From Apostichopus californicus (taxonomy: Eukaryota; Echinodermata; Holothuroidea; Aspidochirotida; Stichopodidae): 64,000 nucleotides of DNA. Where the stretch lies: contig JAIPMN010000454.1 in NCBI GenBank assembly GCA_020650975.1, positions 49,552 through 113,551 on the forward strand, written 5' to 3'. Every line of letters begins with the position of its first letter. Within the stretch, counting starts at the first letter, position 1. The notes beneath the pieces are model-generated. The model searched no databases. It was not told the DNA's origin and saw only the letters and a list, made by a program, of their open reading frames with translations. The position numbers were made by a program, and so were the translations under genes. Positions 52,497 through 63,971 of this stretch are shown in pieces.

Positions 52497-55400
52497 GTTT
52501 ATACAGACATGAAGGCTGTTCATCGTTTGTCTACTATTCTTCTATTGCCCTTACTGGGTAACGGATTACCAGGAACAGTTTATCTTGAGATTTTGATTTG
52601 TGTCCTCATTGTGAGGGAGTCCATTCATGTCTGTCGATGCGCTAGGTTCATTGTTACTCTCCCACAAAACAGGTTTATGTACAGCAACTAAGGATAAAGC
52701 AATAGTGTTGTAGGCCTACATAATAGCACATGTATGCCTTCCACACTAAAATATGCAACTGTCTGAAGGTTGTGTTAATACCAGCAGATTATGTGCATTA
52801 ATAATGCCCAATACTTCTCCTTGTTAACATTTGAACGGTTAAAGCAATATTTTATTCAAAGTTTAAAGATAAAACAGCACATGTAGTTTCCTACAGCATG
52901 TACCCTAAGAATAAACCTGTGTGACTTGTTTGCAAAACATTTTGTTGTAACTTTCTGTTGAAGGTACATGAATGGAATTCCACTAAAAAGAGAAAGCCTG
53001 CTGATTATGATCCCATTGAAATCCTGACTGTATCTACAGACTAACTGTACAGTAATAGCATGATATCACTACACTAGTCATGTAACTTTTTAACAGGTTG
53101 GAACCTGAAAATGCTGTTCACAACCAGACCACATGGTTGAAATTTTCCTTTTGCCAGATGACAGAAAAAAATTTGTGTCATCTGCTCAAGGAAGCTGTCA
53201 AAGGAGATCACATTTCTGAAGTGAAGAGAGATTGAGAGAATTTGTTCATGGTGCAAAACTTTGAAGAAAACAAAATAGGGACTGTGTAACAAATTCCACA
53301 CAGGAAGGTTTAAGCCAGAAACCAACATTATCCTAAGTACTAGAGTGTATGAAAAATTTGCACAGCATGGAAGGTCTGATTCTGTATGTATACACCTACA
53401 GTGTTGTTTTAGCTATCACATAGTTTTGAACATTCTTACAACCATTGACTTTAATACAAACCATTGCAAATCTCTAATACAACAATCAATAAGAAAATGA
53501 TAAAGGTTGTCTCCATCAATCAATGAACACCTTAAATTTTGAGCTAAAAAATAGTTGAACAAGAAACAATGACACCAACAATCTAAAACTCATTGTCTAA
53601 ATGCAGGCCTGTCTAAATGAAGACAATCTGAAAATAGATGCAAGAGACTTACTGAAGTGTTTAGTCGACCATGTCAATAACTAGGCATCTTACATGAATG
53701 CATTAAGTCCATAAGTAGGTTTGTGCAAGTTTTGAGTTGATTACCCTGAGCGCTAGGAGTTGCAACACCTTTGTCATTCGATTCAATGGCATAAAAAATT
53801 TAAAAAAATTGGTAAGGAAATAGTTATAAAGAAAAAAATTATGAGTTGCAATTCCAAAATGAGCGGGAGTTGATTGTTGACTCACAAATAGGAATCGTGA
53901 CTGCCTTTTAAGGGGTCAAGAGTCTTGCCTAATGTACATATCTATGAAGGTTAGCTATTAAAGAATTTAAACAGAAGATTACAGCCTCCCAAACCTTCTA
54001 TTCCCTTGCCAATCCCCGCCAACATTTTAACTCTTCTCACTAAACGTTCTGCAGTGCAAATTTATCATTACACAGTGCTTATTTGCAAACAACTCAGATG
54101 CAATTTGCTAAAATTAAATGTATACACTGCTTCCACATGTCAACCATCATCTTCAACATGCCTGTCTCCTGTATCATGTGTGTGTTCATGTTACGCCCAC
54201 ACTTCTCTGTGTGAATATAGAGTTCAAAGGTCGGGCAGACATCAGATACTGTCATAGTTGGTGCAGGAAGTCATGTGACACCTTCAACTGGTTTCCAAAA
54301 TGGAAGCTTCTTAGACAAGGCTATTTAAAGTTGGGTATGCAAATGAGTTTGCAAAAATATTGAAAATCAGTGGGCACCAAAGAAACTGTATCCAGAACCT
54401 ACTCTCCCCCCCCCCCCTCCCCATAACCTGTCGACTATAAGGTAATATAAAGTGATTATTTGCTAACATATTGGATGAAGTTCAGGTAGATGAAGATCTA
54501 GCAACTGCTATCACTTGTACAGTACCATATATCTCAAAAAGAGTTTAAAGGACTGTTCCCTGGCAAAATTGGACAGCTAGGTGATCTCTCTGTACAGTTT
54601 GTGGTACAGAAAGTGCATTCCAAAAGTGAAAAGAAAAGCAACATTTACTGTACATAGATGAGGTTTTTCTGAAAAATGGATTTAATCAGCAGCAAACAGC
54701 CATACCTGGCTAGGTAGCTCAGGAATGTACAATTTGAGGTTTACACATAGACTAGCAGTGCATACATGCCTGTATGTCACAATTGCAGCCTCTGGACGAT
54801 CCCGTTACATTGACACTTTGTTGATGCTAACCACTACTGTACTTGTTGCTCGCAAAACCTACTTCTCTATAGTCAAGGAAGTCTTTACCCCTTAGGAATA
54901 TAGTGGGAAAAGTGCTTGTGACCTGATATTGCCATCAGGGGAAAAATGGAGGGAAAAAAAGGATCTTGTAACATGTTATATCTGCTCCTCCCCCCCCCCA
55001 TCCCCCCATCCCCCTCCCCCATCCCCAATTAAAAATTGACAGGAACAGTTACTAGGCATTTAGCTTCCATTTATAAAAAAAATTAAAATATTGAACATGT
55101 CAATCGCAAAGTCTTGCTTAGTTAACAGTCTAGACATACTGCACAGTTCTAAGCATTCGCATTATACTAAGTACATGCATGTACAGTCATGCACCAATGC
55201 ATACATTATACTGTACATATATGCACTTATTTCAAGTTACTTTACCCACTACAATAGTTACTGCATACAGCTGTCACAACAGTTCACAACTCTTATTATT
55301 CTACAGTTCATTTATAGTTGCTACTAAAAGTTGTAAATGAATAGCTGTCTGGAAATAACTGTACTCCTGAAGGCCATCTCCTCCTCCTCCCTCCTACTAT

Positions 55401-56656
55401 TGCTTCATGGTTAGGCAATAACATGCAGACCTACAGTAGTACCCATCCTACACTTAAGTGTAGGCCTACAGTACATACAGTGTGCATTTGTAACAGCTTT
55501 CCACAATGGGTAATATTATACATCACAGAGTGACAGTCAGAATGACCTCTGAAAGCCACAACAATGTTCAGCAATTATTACTTATTTATGATCATATTGT
55601 GGAGAAGTAAGGGAATCTCTATTTTTTGGCAGTAATTCACAATAACACTGTAGACTTTTATAGGCTACCACTCTGCTAAAGCCTCTCTTGCAATTTATGT
55701 GTCCTGTAACACTGATGCCCCACTTGAATCAACAATTGGAGTACGTAATCAGAAACAATTTCAAAAGGCCAAACGCTGCATACATATATGCATATATAAA
55801 TGCCTACGGTGGTAGCAGAGAGAAACGAGATAATAACAGTCTTATAACACTGTATCTCCAAACACACAATATTGTAATGAGTAATTTGCAACATAGCATT
55901 TAGAATTAAATCTGGTCAGAAAGGAACATGAACAGTTGCCTTATTTAGTCAAAGGTTGTGTACGAATAGGTGAACTATATTTGAAGTAAAGCAGTAAAGA
56001 AAAAAGAGACAAAAGAGCAAATTCACATAGTCAATATGGTAGAGACACTTCTTTTTTTTTCCAGTTTAAATGCTCCTTCATTACACAAGATGGAGGAACT
56101 AAACAAGTGTCTGGTGAAAGGTGATCGAGCCACATGTGCTTGAATTGTTGATGGTTTCTTTATTTATTGAGGTTACTTCCTGTTATGGACAGAGCATTTT
56201 GCAACAATGCTAAATCTAAATTAGTTGTTTTTGTGACCTTGTATTGGCACTGGTTGAATAGTGTCTTCACAATTGGCATTTAGCTTGACAACATGAATAG
56301 AGAAACAAAGGAGAAGGAAAAGGTTTCACATCCGTATGGTAAGCGCACTATGACATCATGCACAATGCTGGTCAATTTTAAAACCCTGACTATCTCCCAA
56401 ATAATGCAGCATTTTCTCAGACTTTGGGGCAATTTGTTCCTCAAAAAATTATTTTGTTAACATTAATGGGACACACGCACATGCACAGTCAACTGTATGG
56501 ACCTTTCTATTCAAGACTGTACAATTAGGTTATATGCTGGACTATGGATTTCATGTAATCACATTACCATTGGCATTACATAATATCTGAATGGCTCTGA
56601 AATAAAGCTTCCCTAACAGAGCCTGCCGTATGAAGGACACATATAAAAAATATTAC
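52497..56656. other. Filler, possible intron of a minus-strand gene
   Basis: No recognisable gene. C-runs occur at 54406-54422 and 54990-55020, and there are many TACAGTA/TACTGTA words. If the candidate exon at 56657-56797 is real, this is its first intron. Confidence 0.4.
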
Positions 56657-56797
56657 CTTGGACTCTTTAGTTCTTCGCTGGCAGTCAATTTCACGATCGT
56701 ACCAAGTCCAGCTGTCAGTGTTCACTGTGTAGCCCAATTCCCCCCCCCCCCTTCCCTTCATTGATACAGTACGTGTATTACTGCCAATTGACGCCAT
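56657..56797 (-). CDS. Candidate first coding exon (47 codons), unknown protein
   Basis: An ATG at 56797 lies in good context (ACAATGGCG, with A at -3 and G at +4) and opens 47 codons. They end exactly at AAG followed by the donor GTAATA (56651-56656), phase 0. The translation runs MASIGSNTRTVSMKGRGGG and then YTVNTDSWTWYDREIDCQRR. A 12-base G run encodes the Arg-Gly-Gly-Gly segment and fits the frame, but any homopolymer length error here would shift it. The frame is also open upstream to 56956, so an internal exon is an alternative. No family is recognised. The next exon would lie at lower coordinates. Confidence 0.38.
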
Positions 56798-58928
56798 TGT
56801 GCTACTGTGTGTTAGGCTACTATGTAAATAGAACTTTCTTAATGCCTCCATCTCAGTAATGACCACCTTCAGGTGTGTGCAGTACTGTCTATACTTGATA
56901 TTAAAGAATGTTTTGTAACCCCATATTGATTGATGTAGATTCACAAATGGAACCATGTATGTTGATATGCAAGTCAGCCTTCAGCCACTCTGTTCTAAGT
57001 AGTTAACAAACATGGTTTGCAGTCCATTCTGTATATAATGCATGGTGAACAGATTTAAATTGATGTGCCTGAATTTAAGTTCTGAAATTAATGTCTTGTA
57101 TTTTTATCAATATTATCACACACAATTTCTGTTAATCCCATAGCAAAATTGTGATTCTTCATGATTGCAGAATATAGAAACACAAGGTAAGGAAGACAAT
57201 GTCAGAACAGTCTTCAAAAAAGTCACATCCTCGCAAAGTTGTATTAATCTCGTGTCTCTGCAGGTTTCCTGTCAATTTACACCTTTTCAAGAAAGTGGAT
57301 GCCTTTAAAGCAAGAATACAGCTGAAAATCTAAGTTCCTTAATGTGCATATCAATATATGAATGGTTCATGACAGGCATATATGTACTTTTTACACACAT
57401 GAAGGCATCACAGCTGGGTTTTTTTCAAATGTAATTAGGCTCATTGCTATCAATTTGGGGTATAAGTTGGGTTTTTTTTCTTCTCAAACAATCAATTTGT
57501 GATGATTGTTTTAATCCTTTGTTCTTATACAAATCTTCACATGAAAGAAGTTAGAAGCATGGGCTTGGTGTCTCACAGTAGTTACAACCACCCCAATCAT
57601 ACTTGAAACAACACTTGATTCCTTGGCGAAACCTATTGACAAACATGAAATGGTGTGCCTTCAGGTACTTCCTTGACACCTGCACCATATGATACAGTTA
57701 AATAGCATCTAATATTCATGATGGCCTAATCTAATTTGCAAAGTGTTACTAACTGTTACTGTACCAATACATTCGGAACAGAAATTATTCTTTTGGAACT
57801 GATACTGCCAATAATAATTAGTAAGTTACGTGTATGCACACATGTAAGCACCGATGATACAGGAAAGGCTTCGTTAATACTAAACGTAAGAAAAACAGCT
57901 CATTTTTCAAATACAGTACCTGCTCAAGCCAACTGACATTGTCATATAAACCCACAATTCTATGTGTACATAATATGTGTACATTTTACTGTACCTGTGT
58001 TGGTAAATGCTTTGTCTGTATATGTATTCGTATGTTCATGTACTGTTTACTGGTAATGCTACATCCAACTGGTGATCCAAAATATGAAGCTTTGAGTTTA
58101 TGATCTTAATCAAATTTTTGTTTTCTCATAACATCCATGCCAACCAATGCAAGGCAAGAAAAAAGTTCCCATTCAAAAATTAAGAAGCTAAATGTACTCC
58201 TTCCCACTATATGATGCAAATTTTTTTATTCCACCTTTGACCAACCAATCCTAAATTCAAATATCTATACAAAAGTGTACTGATCTTCTTCAGAAACAAA
58301 CTTAGCCTAGTAGAAAATATTGTTGTTAAGAGAAATTGGTATGTGTTGAAGATGCAATGAAGTGTAAAAAAAATTGGACAAAAGGAAAAAGCTGTTGTCG
58401 AATAAGTTCCCCATGAAAAATCATAAACAACCATGACAGAACTTGCACAGGCATTGGCTCATAGAAACTGATACCAGTTAATCTACACTTTTTGTAGGAA
58501 TTTGATGGTAAAATCTAATGCGCATAGTCTCTAGGCTACAAAGGCTTGTGCAAGAACCTCTTGTGACCTTGGACAAGCCTAACCATGACTGTACACAAAA
58601 CTATTTATACTGTGCAGACTACAGTTGTGCATTCAATTTAGACTTATTTTTACAGCAATGTTCATTATTATTTCCGTAGTGGGATCATCATGCTTAATAT
58701 TTAGTGTCAAATAACCTTCCACGAAGAAAAACGTATGATTATGATCACCATGATGGAAGAATGTGTCATGGGTTCTTTGTAACACTCACAGAGCCTAGCC
58801 TGTGAAACCAATATCACTCACTAAAGCCTATGTAAAATAAACAAATTCCTTACTAATGACAACACACGTCTGCCCATTGTAACCAAGAACGAACATTTCA
58901 CACACCTTTTAAATACTAACTATCCCTT
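56798..58928. other. Filler, possible 5' region
   Basis: No repeats of note and no gene. It separates two candidate first exons on the minus strand. Confidence 0.45.
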
Positions 58929-59048
58929 CTAAATATATTTCGCATCAGGATGTTTGCGACTACACCAACTCTCGCGGCTATGAATGACTATTGTTTTACT
59001 ACATATTCCGCACACATTCATTATTTGTCTATGTCGATCCGCAGCCAT
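58929..59048 (-). CDS. Candidate small ORF/exon with Cys/His pattern
   Basis: The ATG at 59048, in the context AAAATGGCTGCGG (good Kozak, G at +4), opens 39 codons: MAADRHRQIMNVCGICSK, then SRESWCSRKHPDAKYI and a stop. The C-x2-C with later W-C and K-H residues recalls a zinc-binding knuckle, but the spacing matches no class I can name. It sits immediately downstream of a promoter-like block. It could be the start of a longer spliced gene, or chance. Confidence 0.22.
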   Translation of the reverse strand: MAADRHRQIMNVCGICSKTIVIHSRESWCSRKHPDAKYI

Positions 59049-59209
59049 TTTCCTCTCCTGGCCTCCCATTGATAACACACATCGCTTCTGCGCACATACA
59101 AACGCGCAACTAAACAAAGGAATAAAAAGACATCCTATTTTTCTTCTTATTTCTAGCGATCTAATGTTTTCCTTTATCCTTCTATTTTGATCCCACGTGT
59201 TCCGCGGGA
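59041..59209 (-). promoter_or_regulatory. Promoter-like cluster
   Basis: Within 170 bp: CACGTG E-box (59194-59199); TTCCGCGGGA, an E2F-like GC element (59200-59209); and AAAATGGCTGC, a YY1-like motif overlapping the ATG at 59048. CG dinucleotides are denser here than in most of the window. The order (E-box and GC element upstream, YY1-like site at the start) is a common arrangement for a minus-strand start. No TATA box is obvious. These are motif matches only. Confidence 0.3.
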
Positions 59210-59434
59210 GTTTGAACTTTGAAAAGCTACAAGAAATTTTGATTCAGAATTTAAGGGAATTTAGGTTAAGGATTGAAATTCGGAGGTATGTTGTTGAAAA
59301 TTAGGATGGATTTTGTGGAGCTAGGAGCAACTTGCGGCCATTGAAGACAAGAACAAAGTACAACAAGGACCAAAATGCTGAGAAATAAAGGAAAACATAC
59401 CATAATAACATCTTGAAATAAGACATAAACTTAC

Positions 59435-59577
59435 CAATCGGCATGGACGACATCGTGGATTTCAACCGTGCGATAGTTTTCTGAAACAAACTGGTTATAT
59501 TTGGCAGGTTTTCGAGCTCTGGAGTGCTCAAATGGAGCGATTCTTTGTGTAAAGAGAAATAAAGACCTAAGCCTCAT
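59435..59577 (-). CDS. Candidate first exon ending at consensus donor
   Basis: The minus-strand segment ends ATGCCGATTG followed by GTAAGT (59429-59434), a near-perfect donor. One frame opens at an ATG at 59577 and reads MRLRSLFLFTQRIAPFE, then RKPAKYNQFVSENYRTVEIH and DVVHAD, ending two bases into a codon. Another frame starts at an internal ATG at 59453 and gives only MSSMPI before the donor; the rest would then be 5' UTR. Both are plausible and I cannot choose. The region is GC-richer than its surroundings. AAGGCGGGATT (around 59697-59707), an E2F-like element, and a CTCF-like motif lie upstream on this strand. Confidence 0.35.
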
Positions 59578-60300
59578 CAGCGCCTGCACATAGAGCACTG
59601 CTACATGAATAATGAGGGCAAGTGCGCCCTCTGTTTACCTGCTTTGGCCTTTGTCAGCTCATTATAGGCCAATCTCTTGGGTGAAGATATTAATAAAAGG
59701 CGGGATTTCAGAAAAATTGAGGCTCACAACAGGGAAGACTTGTGAGGAGAGAAAACTTAAAAAGTCAGAGGCAGAAACAAGGGGAAAGAATTCCATTGGA
59801 TGAAACTTAGAAGCGTTAGATAGTTTATAGAATATGTTGTAAGAATGACTGCAGGTTTTACATTGTGTATGTGAAATATGTTATCATAAGCAACTAAAAA
59901 GAAAATTTCCCAACCGAATAACATAGGGCACGCGCGAAGAGGCGTCACCGAAATATGGTACATGTTTATTTCTGCAGCACTGTTTCTTGCGATATAGCTT
60001 TCAGAAGGAGAACGTCTCTATTTCCATTCAGATCCACTCGTGCATGTAGCCACTGGTATTGTTGGAGCCAGTTCCATGCTATTTGGTCCATGCAAACAAC
60101 ATAGTAATATTCACATCGGATTAACTAAACTTGTGAGCCCAATTGTCACGACTAAAATATATGTATGTACACGTAGGTGTGAAGTCATATAGGTTGGCAT
60201 TCTTATTTTAAACCTATAGAATGAATTCCAGTTGTCTGCAAAATAAACCTTTCATTCACCGCAATTGACATGTTATGTAATATCGGACACGTCTTGATAG
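59578..60300. other. Possible 5' flank; CTCF-like motif at 59624
   Basis: It contains GCGCCCTCTGTTTACC (59624-59639, CTCF-like) and GGCGGGATT (59699-59707, E2F-like). Otherwise there is no gene signal. Confidence 0.35.
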
Positions 60301-60654
60301 AGCAGTGCAGTAATTTGGGCAAAGGGACTTGTTGGGGATGGGGGGGAGGGTGGGTGGGCTCAGCTATGCACACGCTATAGCAGTTCGGGTTTACATAGTA
60401 CTACGGCGGAGACTAAACTGACATCACATGTCAAATTGGAAAACAACGAGTACATTTACAAGAGCTTCATAGCCATTTTTAATTCACTTCATAAGAGAAA
60501 GTCTAATCATACTATTGCCCATTTTATATCGGACATTTTATATATCCAGCAAAGTGGGAAGACAGTAACAGGGGAACATCTGGTTACACATCTTAACAAA
60601 CAGAATTTGGAGTTTTGTACTTCAATGTTTAAAGTGCATGGTAGGGTGAAGTAG
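60301..60654 (+). CDS. Candidate terminal exon or decayed ORF, unknown
   Basis: The plus frame is open from 60301 to the TAG at 60652-60654 (117 codons) with no ATG near its start, so it would be an internal-to-last exon. The first part is low-complexity Gly-rich sequence from a G-run. From about 60430 it becomes protein-like: YIYKSFIAIFNSLHKRKSNH, then ISDILYIQQSGKTVTGEHL and LNKQNLEFCTSMFKVHGR. This alternation of helices with a basic tail could suit a small DNA-binding or helical domain, but that is speculation. Possible acceptors (AG near 60380-60382) have weak pyrimidine tracts. It ends 46 bp before a MITE. Confidence 0.27.
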   Translation, partial: SSAVIWAKGLVGDGGEGGWAQLCTRYSSSGLHSTTAETKLTSHVKLENNEYIYKSFIAIFNSLHKRKSNHTIAHFISDILYIQQSGKTVTGEHLVTHLNKQNLEFCTSMFKVHGRVK

Positions 60655-60700
60655 CCTACATCATATTGCACGAAATTTGAGCTGCAATGTCATTTTTAAA

Positions 60701-61052
60701 CCACGGGCGTCGATTTGGGCTAGGGGAGGGGAGCGGGGACATACCACCCTCCCACGTTTAGCATGGGACACTAATGAATTAGTCCCCTCCCTGTACCCTT
60801 TCATGTGGCTTGCAGCCCTACACAAACAATTAATGCACCCATACACTGGTCTTCAATTTTTTTAATTATTATTTTCAATAAGCATGAACAGGGCTCTGAC
60901 AGCATTTGGACTGAGAGCAGGGAACTTCCCAGAGGTCACGTTTTGCTGATCTGTGCTTAAACCAACCAATCAGACTTCATGTCAGTTTCTTCCCCCTCCC
61001 TCCCACACCCCCCCTACCCCTTCCCTCATTGAGAAGTAACTCGACGCCCATG
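60701..61052. mobile_element. MITE with CGGGCGTCGATTT inverted termini
   Basis: The left end CACGGGCGTCGATTTGGG and right end ACTCGACGCCCATG are inverted copies with a few mismatches. Inside the left end is GGGGAGGGGAGCGGGGACAT. The right end is preceded by CCCTCCCACACCCCCC, an inverted G/C-rich subterminal block. Length is about 350 bp and no coding capacity was seen. This terminus style is familiar from non-autonomous elements in marine invertebrate genomes; the superfamily is uncertain. Confidence 0.6.
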
Positions 61053-62289
61053 TTTTTCAAATAGATCACTTGAGGCCTTGAAAGAGCAGCGTAGGAAATT
61101 TGCTTATCATTGGATAAAGAAGCTTGGGCTTTTCGTAACTAAAAATCTAGATAGTTGTGAAATACGGAAAACTGAAGGTGCCACCAATGAACAACCGTGT
61201 CAGTTATCTACGAGTGCGGGATAGCAATGTTTTACCTAGTAAAGGTTGCACACGGCCTTGACGGCCACAACAATCTGACGAACTATAGTGTGTATGTCGA
61301 TGGAAAATTTATATGGAGTATGCTACATTAATAACTATAAGGGCCCAAACTGTTGTCACGTGACACATAGAATTTGGACATGACCGTCTTCAAAAAGCTC
61401 CGTATTTAGAAATCTCAGTTCCAACGCTTTCAGAAGACAATAAACATGGGAGTGGGTATTGATTTGCGTCACCAGTAGTTTTTTTTTTCTTGTGTGGAAC
61501 ACTGTGGAACACATATTCAGAACATGTGCACTGAAAATCAATATAAATTTGGTACAGCCTATACATCACGCCTACTACACTATACTCGTGTAGCTTGGCT
61601 CCATATGAAAGTTCTTGTTAAAGGTTAACTTATAATAGAAACTAACATAGTTAGGCCTTTATTTAGTTCGTTAGGTTTAAGAAATTTCTCTCACGTGAAG
61701 CCCAAGGCCAATTTACCTGGCGCCTATCCAACCGCAATCTATATAGTGAGTAGGCCTATACAACCACCATTGACAACATGGAATGCTTTTCAGCTTTAGA
61801 ATTAAGTTTTGGAAAAGAATTTTTATAGATATGATGATAGTAAAACTGGCACTTAGGGTCCTGGTGGTTGATTAATGATGCTGGCACTGTCATGCATTGA
61901 TGTCCGCAAGCCTCCCCCTCTCCCCTTCCCCTGGGAAAATTCGAACTAGTAACAAAACAAAGAACAAAAATATGTGCTTTCTCTTAAAACAAATCAGGGT
62001 AAATTAACTTGACGGTTAACCGGATACCTCATTTACTGTGATCCGATTAACTGTAGTAAACTCTTCGAACGGTGAAACAGTTATCGAAAACTCCGAATTT
62101 TGTCTATTAATATATTAATTAATTATTAATATTTTTTTTAAATCGGGATGCCCAAAGCAATCACATTCACATACCTTTGTCAGTTCTTAGAATTTGGATA
62201 CTTGTTGCATAGTTCGAAAAGGATCAGTTTTCCCACATTATAATACCAACCTATCCTATATGTTTGAATATGATCTGTTGTATGTATTT
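61053..62289. other. Filler
   Basis: No gene, array or element was recognised. A pyrimidine-rich patch occurs at 61911-61932. Confidence 0.45.
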
Positions 62290-62520
62290 TAGATCCACCT
62301 GCAATCAGGAACTCGCGAAGAAGCTATCATTGGCTTATCAAAGCCGCAAGCTGACCGAAGTCAGTCTCCTAGATTCATATTTAACCGTCCATGAATATGA
62401 ATTGTCAATAATGTCAACAACTCTGTAACTGGACGACATACATTAATCTTGGAGTGACTCGAACTCGGGGGACCTTATGACTGAAAGGCACCGGCGTTAA
62501 CCACTGAGCTAACACTCCCC
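62290..62520 (-). mobile_element. tRNA-derived SINE
   Basis: The minus strand starts GGGGAGTGTTAGCTCAGTGG. It has a polymerase III A box (TAGCTCAGTGGTTAACGCC, 62493-62511) and a B box (GTTCGAGTC, 62456-62464) at tRNA spacing. The 5' acceptor half (GGGGAGT) can pair at five positions with ACTCC at 62451-62455, but the T stem does not pair and the anticodon loop is eight bases. So this is a tRNA-like head and not a functional tRNA. About 160 bp of unrelated body follows, with stem-forming CTGACTTCGGTCAG and TTCGCGAG segments. The 3' limit is approximate; no simple poly-A tail is visible. Confidence 0.7.
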
Positions 62521-62912
62521 ATGCGATGCGCATGCAATGTAGGCCCTTCGCCAGGCTGGAGCCCGGGGGCAGAGTACTGAACCTCCCGACCCTCCATTTT
62601 CTGCAACCACAATGGATGCACACAAATTGTGCCCTACTTAATTGTTGGTGTCCTTCTTTAAGTCGTTGGTACCCACCACTCAGAATTCCTGGCTACGGGC
62701 CTCATTGTTGATGCCCCCCCCCCCCCACTACTCCTGGATATTCCTGTATATAGGACCTAATTGTAATATGACCATGAAATATTGGTAGCAAGATCAAATT
62801 ACGTTTAAGGGTGATCGGTACATAAGTTGTTGTTCTCTGGTTTTGGCTTTTCATATCGGTTACTACGGAAGTCGAATTCTTATTTTCGACTATATTGGTT
62901 TCAGAACAAAAT
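62521..62912. other. Spacer with a MITE terminus fragment
   Basis: TCCTGGCTACGGGCCT (62687-62702) closely matches the right terminus of the element at 63692-63971 (TCCTGGCTACGCGCCT). It is followed by a C-run (62715-62727), as expected near these elements. No matching left end was found. Otherwise nothing was seen. Confidence 0.45.
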
Positions 62913-62999
62913 AATGTGTAAAGTTAAGAGGGCCTGACTTCTCGATCCTAGAAGATCCTGCTAGGATCAAAATGTCAGGCCCTCTTACTTTTACACATT
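62913..62999. other. 87-bp perfect-arm hairpin element
   Basis: The left arm AATGTGTAAAGTTAAGAGGG plus CCTGAC and the right arm GTCAGG plus CCCTCTTACTTTTACACATT are inverted copies of 26 bp with two mismatches. Inside, GATCCTAG and CTAGGATC form a second nested pair around AAGATCCTG. It could be a short fold-back transposon or a structured transcript. GGCCTGAC and GATCCTAGCAGGATC words are, as I recall, widely repeated in marine invertebrate genomes, which favours a mobile element. Confidence 0.7.
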
Positions 63000-63691
63000 C
63001 TCTTACACAGGCTCTTTAGTGGATAAGCAGTTTGCTAACAGTTTTGTTTTATTTAGACCAAAATAATATCAGATAGCAGAGTAAACGGGTGTTTTTTGTT
63101 TTGTTTGTTTGTTTGTTTGCTCATTGTAAAAATTGCTTTTCGAGCAGCCAGATTAAGACCATTTCGCGTCCAGTTCCTAAACAGGCGTTTCCTGAAATGG
63201 AACTATACCCACCCGTATACTCTCCTATGGTTGACACTTTTTAACATTATTAATATCAGTTCTATATCAGATAAAGAGATTAGAGTTGTTATACGAGATC
63301 CTGATTTCGCCTTTGGGGGGGGGGGGTAGGGCGGGTCGGGAACGGCGGGTGTAGGGAATAAATACTTCATGACGTACGTATAGTTCCTTGAGTGAAGAAA
63401 GCCTATATCTCAGGGCGGAAATGTGCACTAACGTTATGTACAATGTATGCGTTGAAACACAATCAGTTGTTTGAGGTAGGAATCGATAAAGCTGAAAGGG
63501 TCATTGAGACGAGACGACAAGATCTCAGAACCGTAAAAGTTCTTCACCCTTCAAACTCAAACTTGGATGAATTTGTCATGATCTGGTGGTGTGGCACTCC
63601 TGTACCGAGAATGGACAGATTATTATGCCTAAATACATACACGGCCGTATCGTTAATACTTCAATCCATAAGCGTAGTGGGTATACTATTG
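63000..63691. other. Spacer, weak coding-like frame
   Basis: It has a GTTT repeat at 63093-63120 and a G-run at 63316-63327. A plus frame through 63440-63690 looks mildly protein-like (for example DKAERVIETRRQDLRTVKV) and runs into the MITE. It has no family match and is not called. Confidence 0.35.
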
Positions 63692-63971
63692 CAGGGGCGT
63701 ATCCAGGGGGGGGCGCAACAGGCGCGCGCCCCCCCTATTGGCCGTCACCAAAAAAAAAAATTTTAGCAAAAAAAATAATTAAAATAAAAAAAAAATTATC
63801 AATATTCTTTTGCATGATTTGAGCTCAAACATTGCACCATTTTGCATCTAGAGGCCTTAAAATTCCATTTTTTCGCCAAAGGGGAGGGGGAAACCCCCTC
63901 CCCTTAGACCCCTCCCCCATGTCAGTCTCCAGCAAAACACCCCCCATGAACAAATCCTGGCTACGCGCCTG
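63692..63971. mobile_element. MITE with CAGGGGCGTATCCAGG termini
   Basis: The left end is CAGGGGCGTATCCAGG; the right end is CCTGGCTACGCGCCTG. They are inverted copies with a few mismatches. Subterminal blocks are G-rich on the left and C-rich on the right, and the middle is A-rich (63749-63796). The CAGGGGCG start fits hAT-type termini. I see no clear 8-bp target duplication (TACTATTG left, TATGTTAT right), so the insertion is old or the ends are slightly off. No coding capacity. Confidence 0.72.

Noticed and set aside
62451-62520. Functional tRNA gene
   Set aside because: A and B boxes are present, but the T stem does not pair, the acceptor pairs at only five of seven positions, and the anticodon loop has eight bases; a SINE head fits better.
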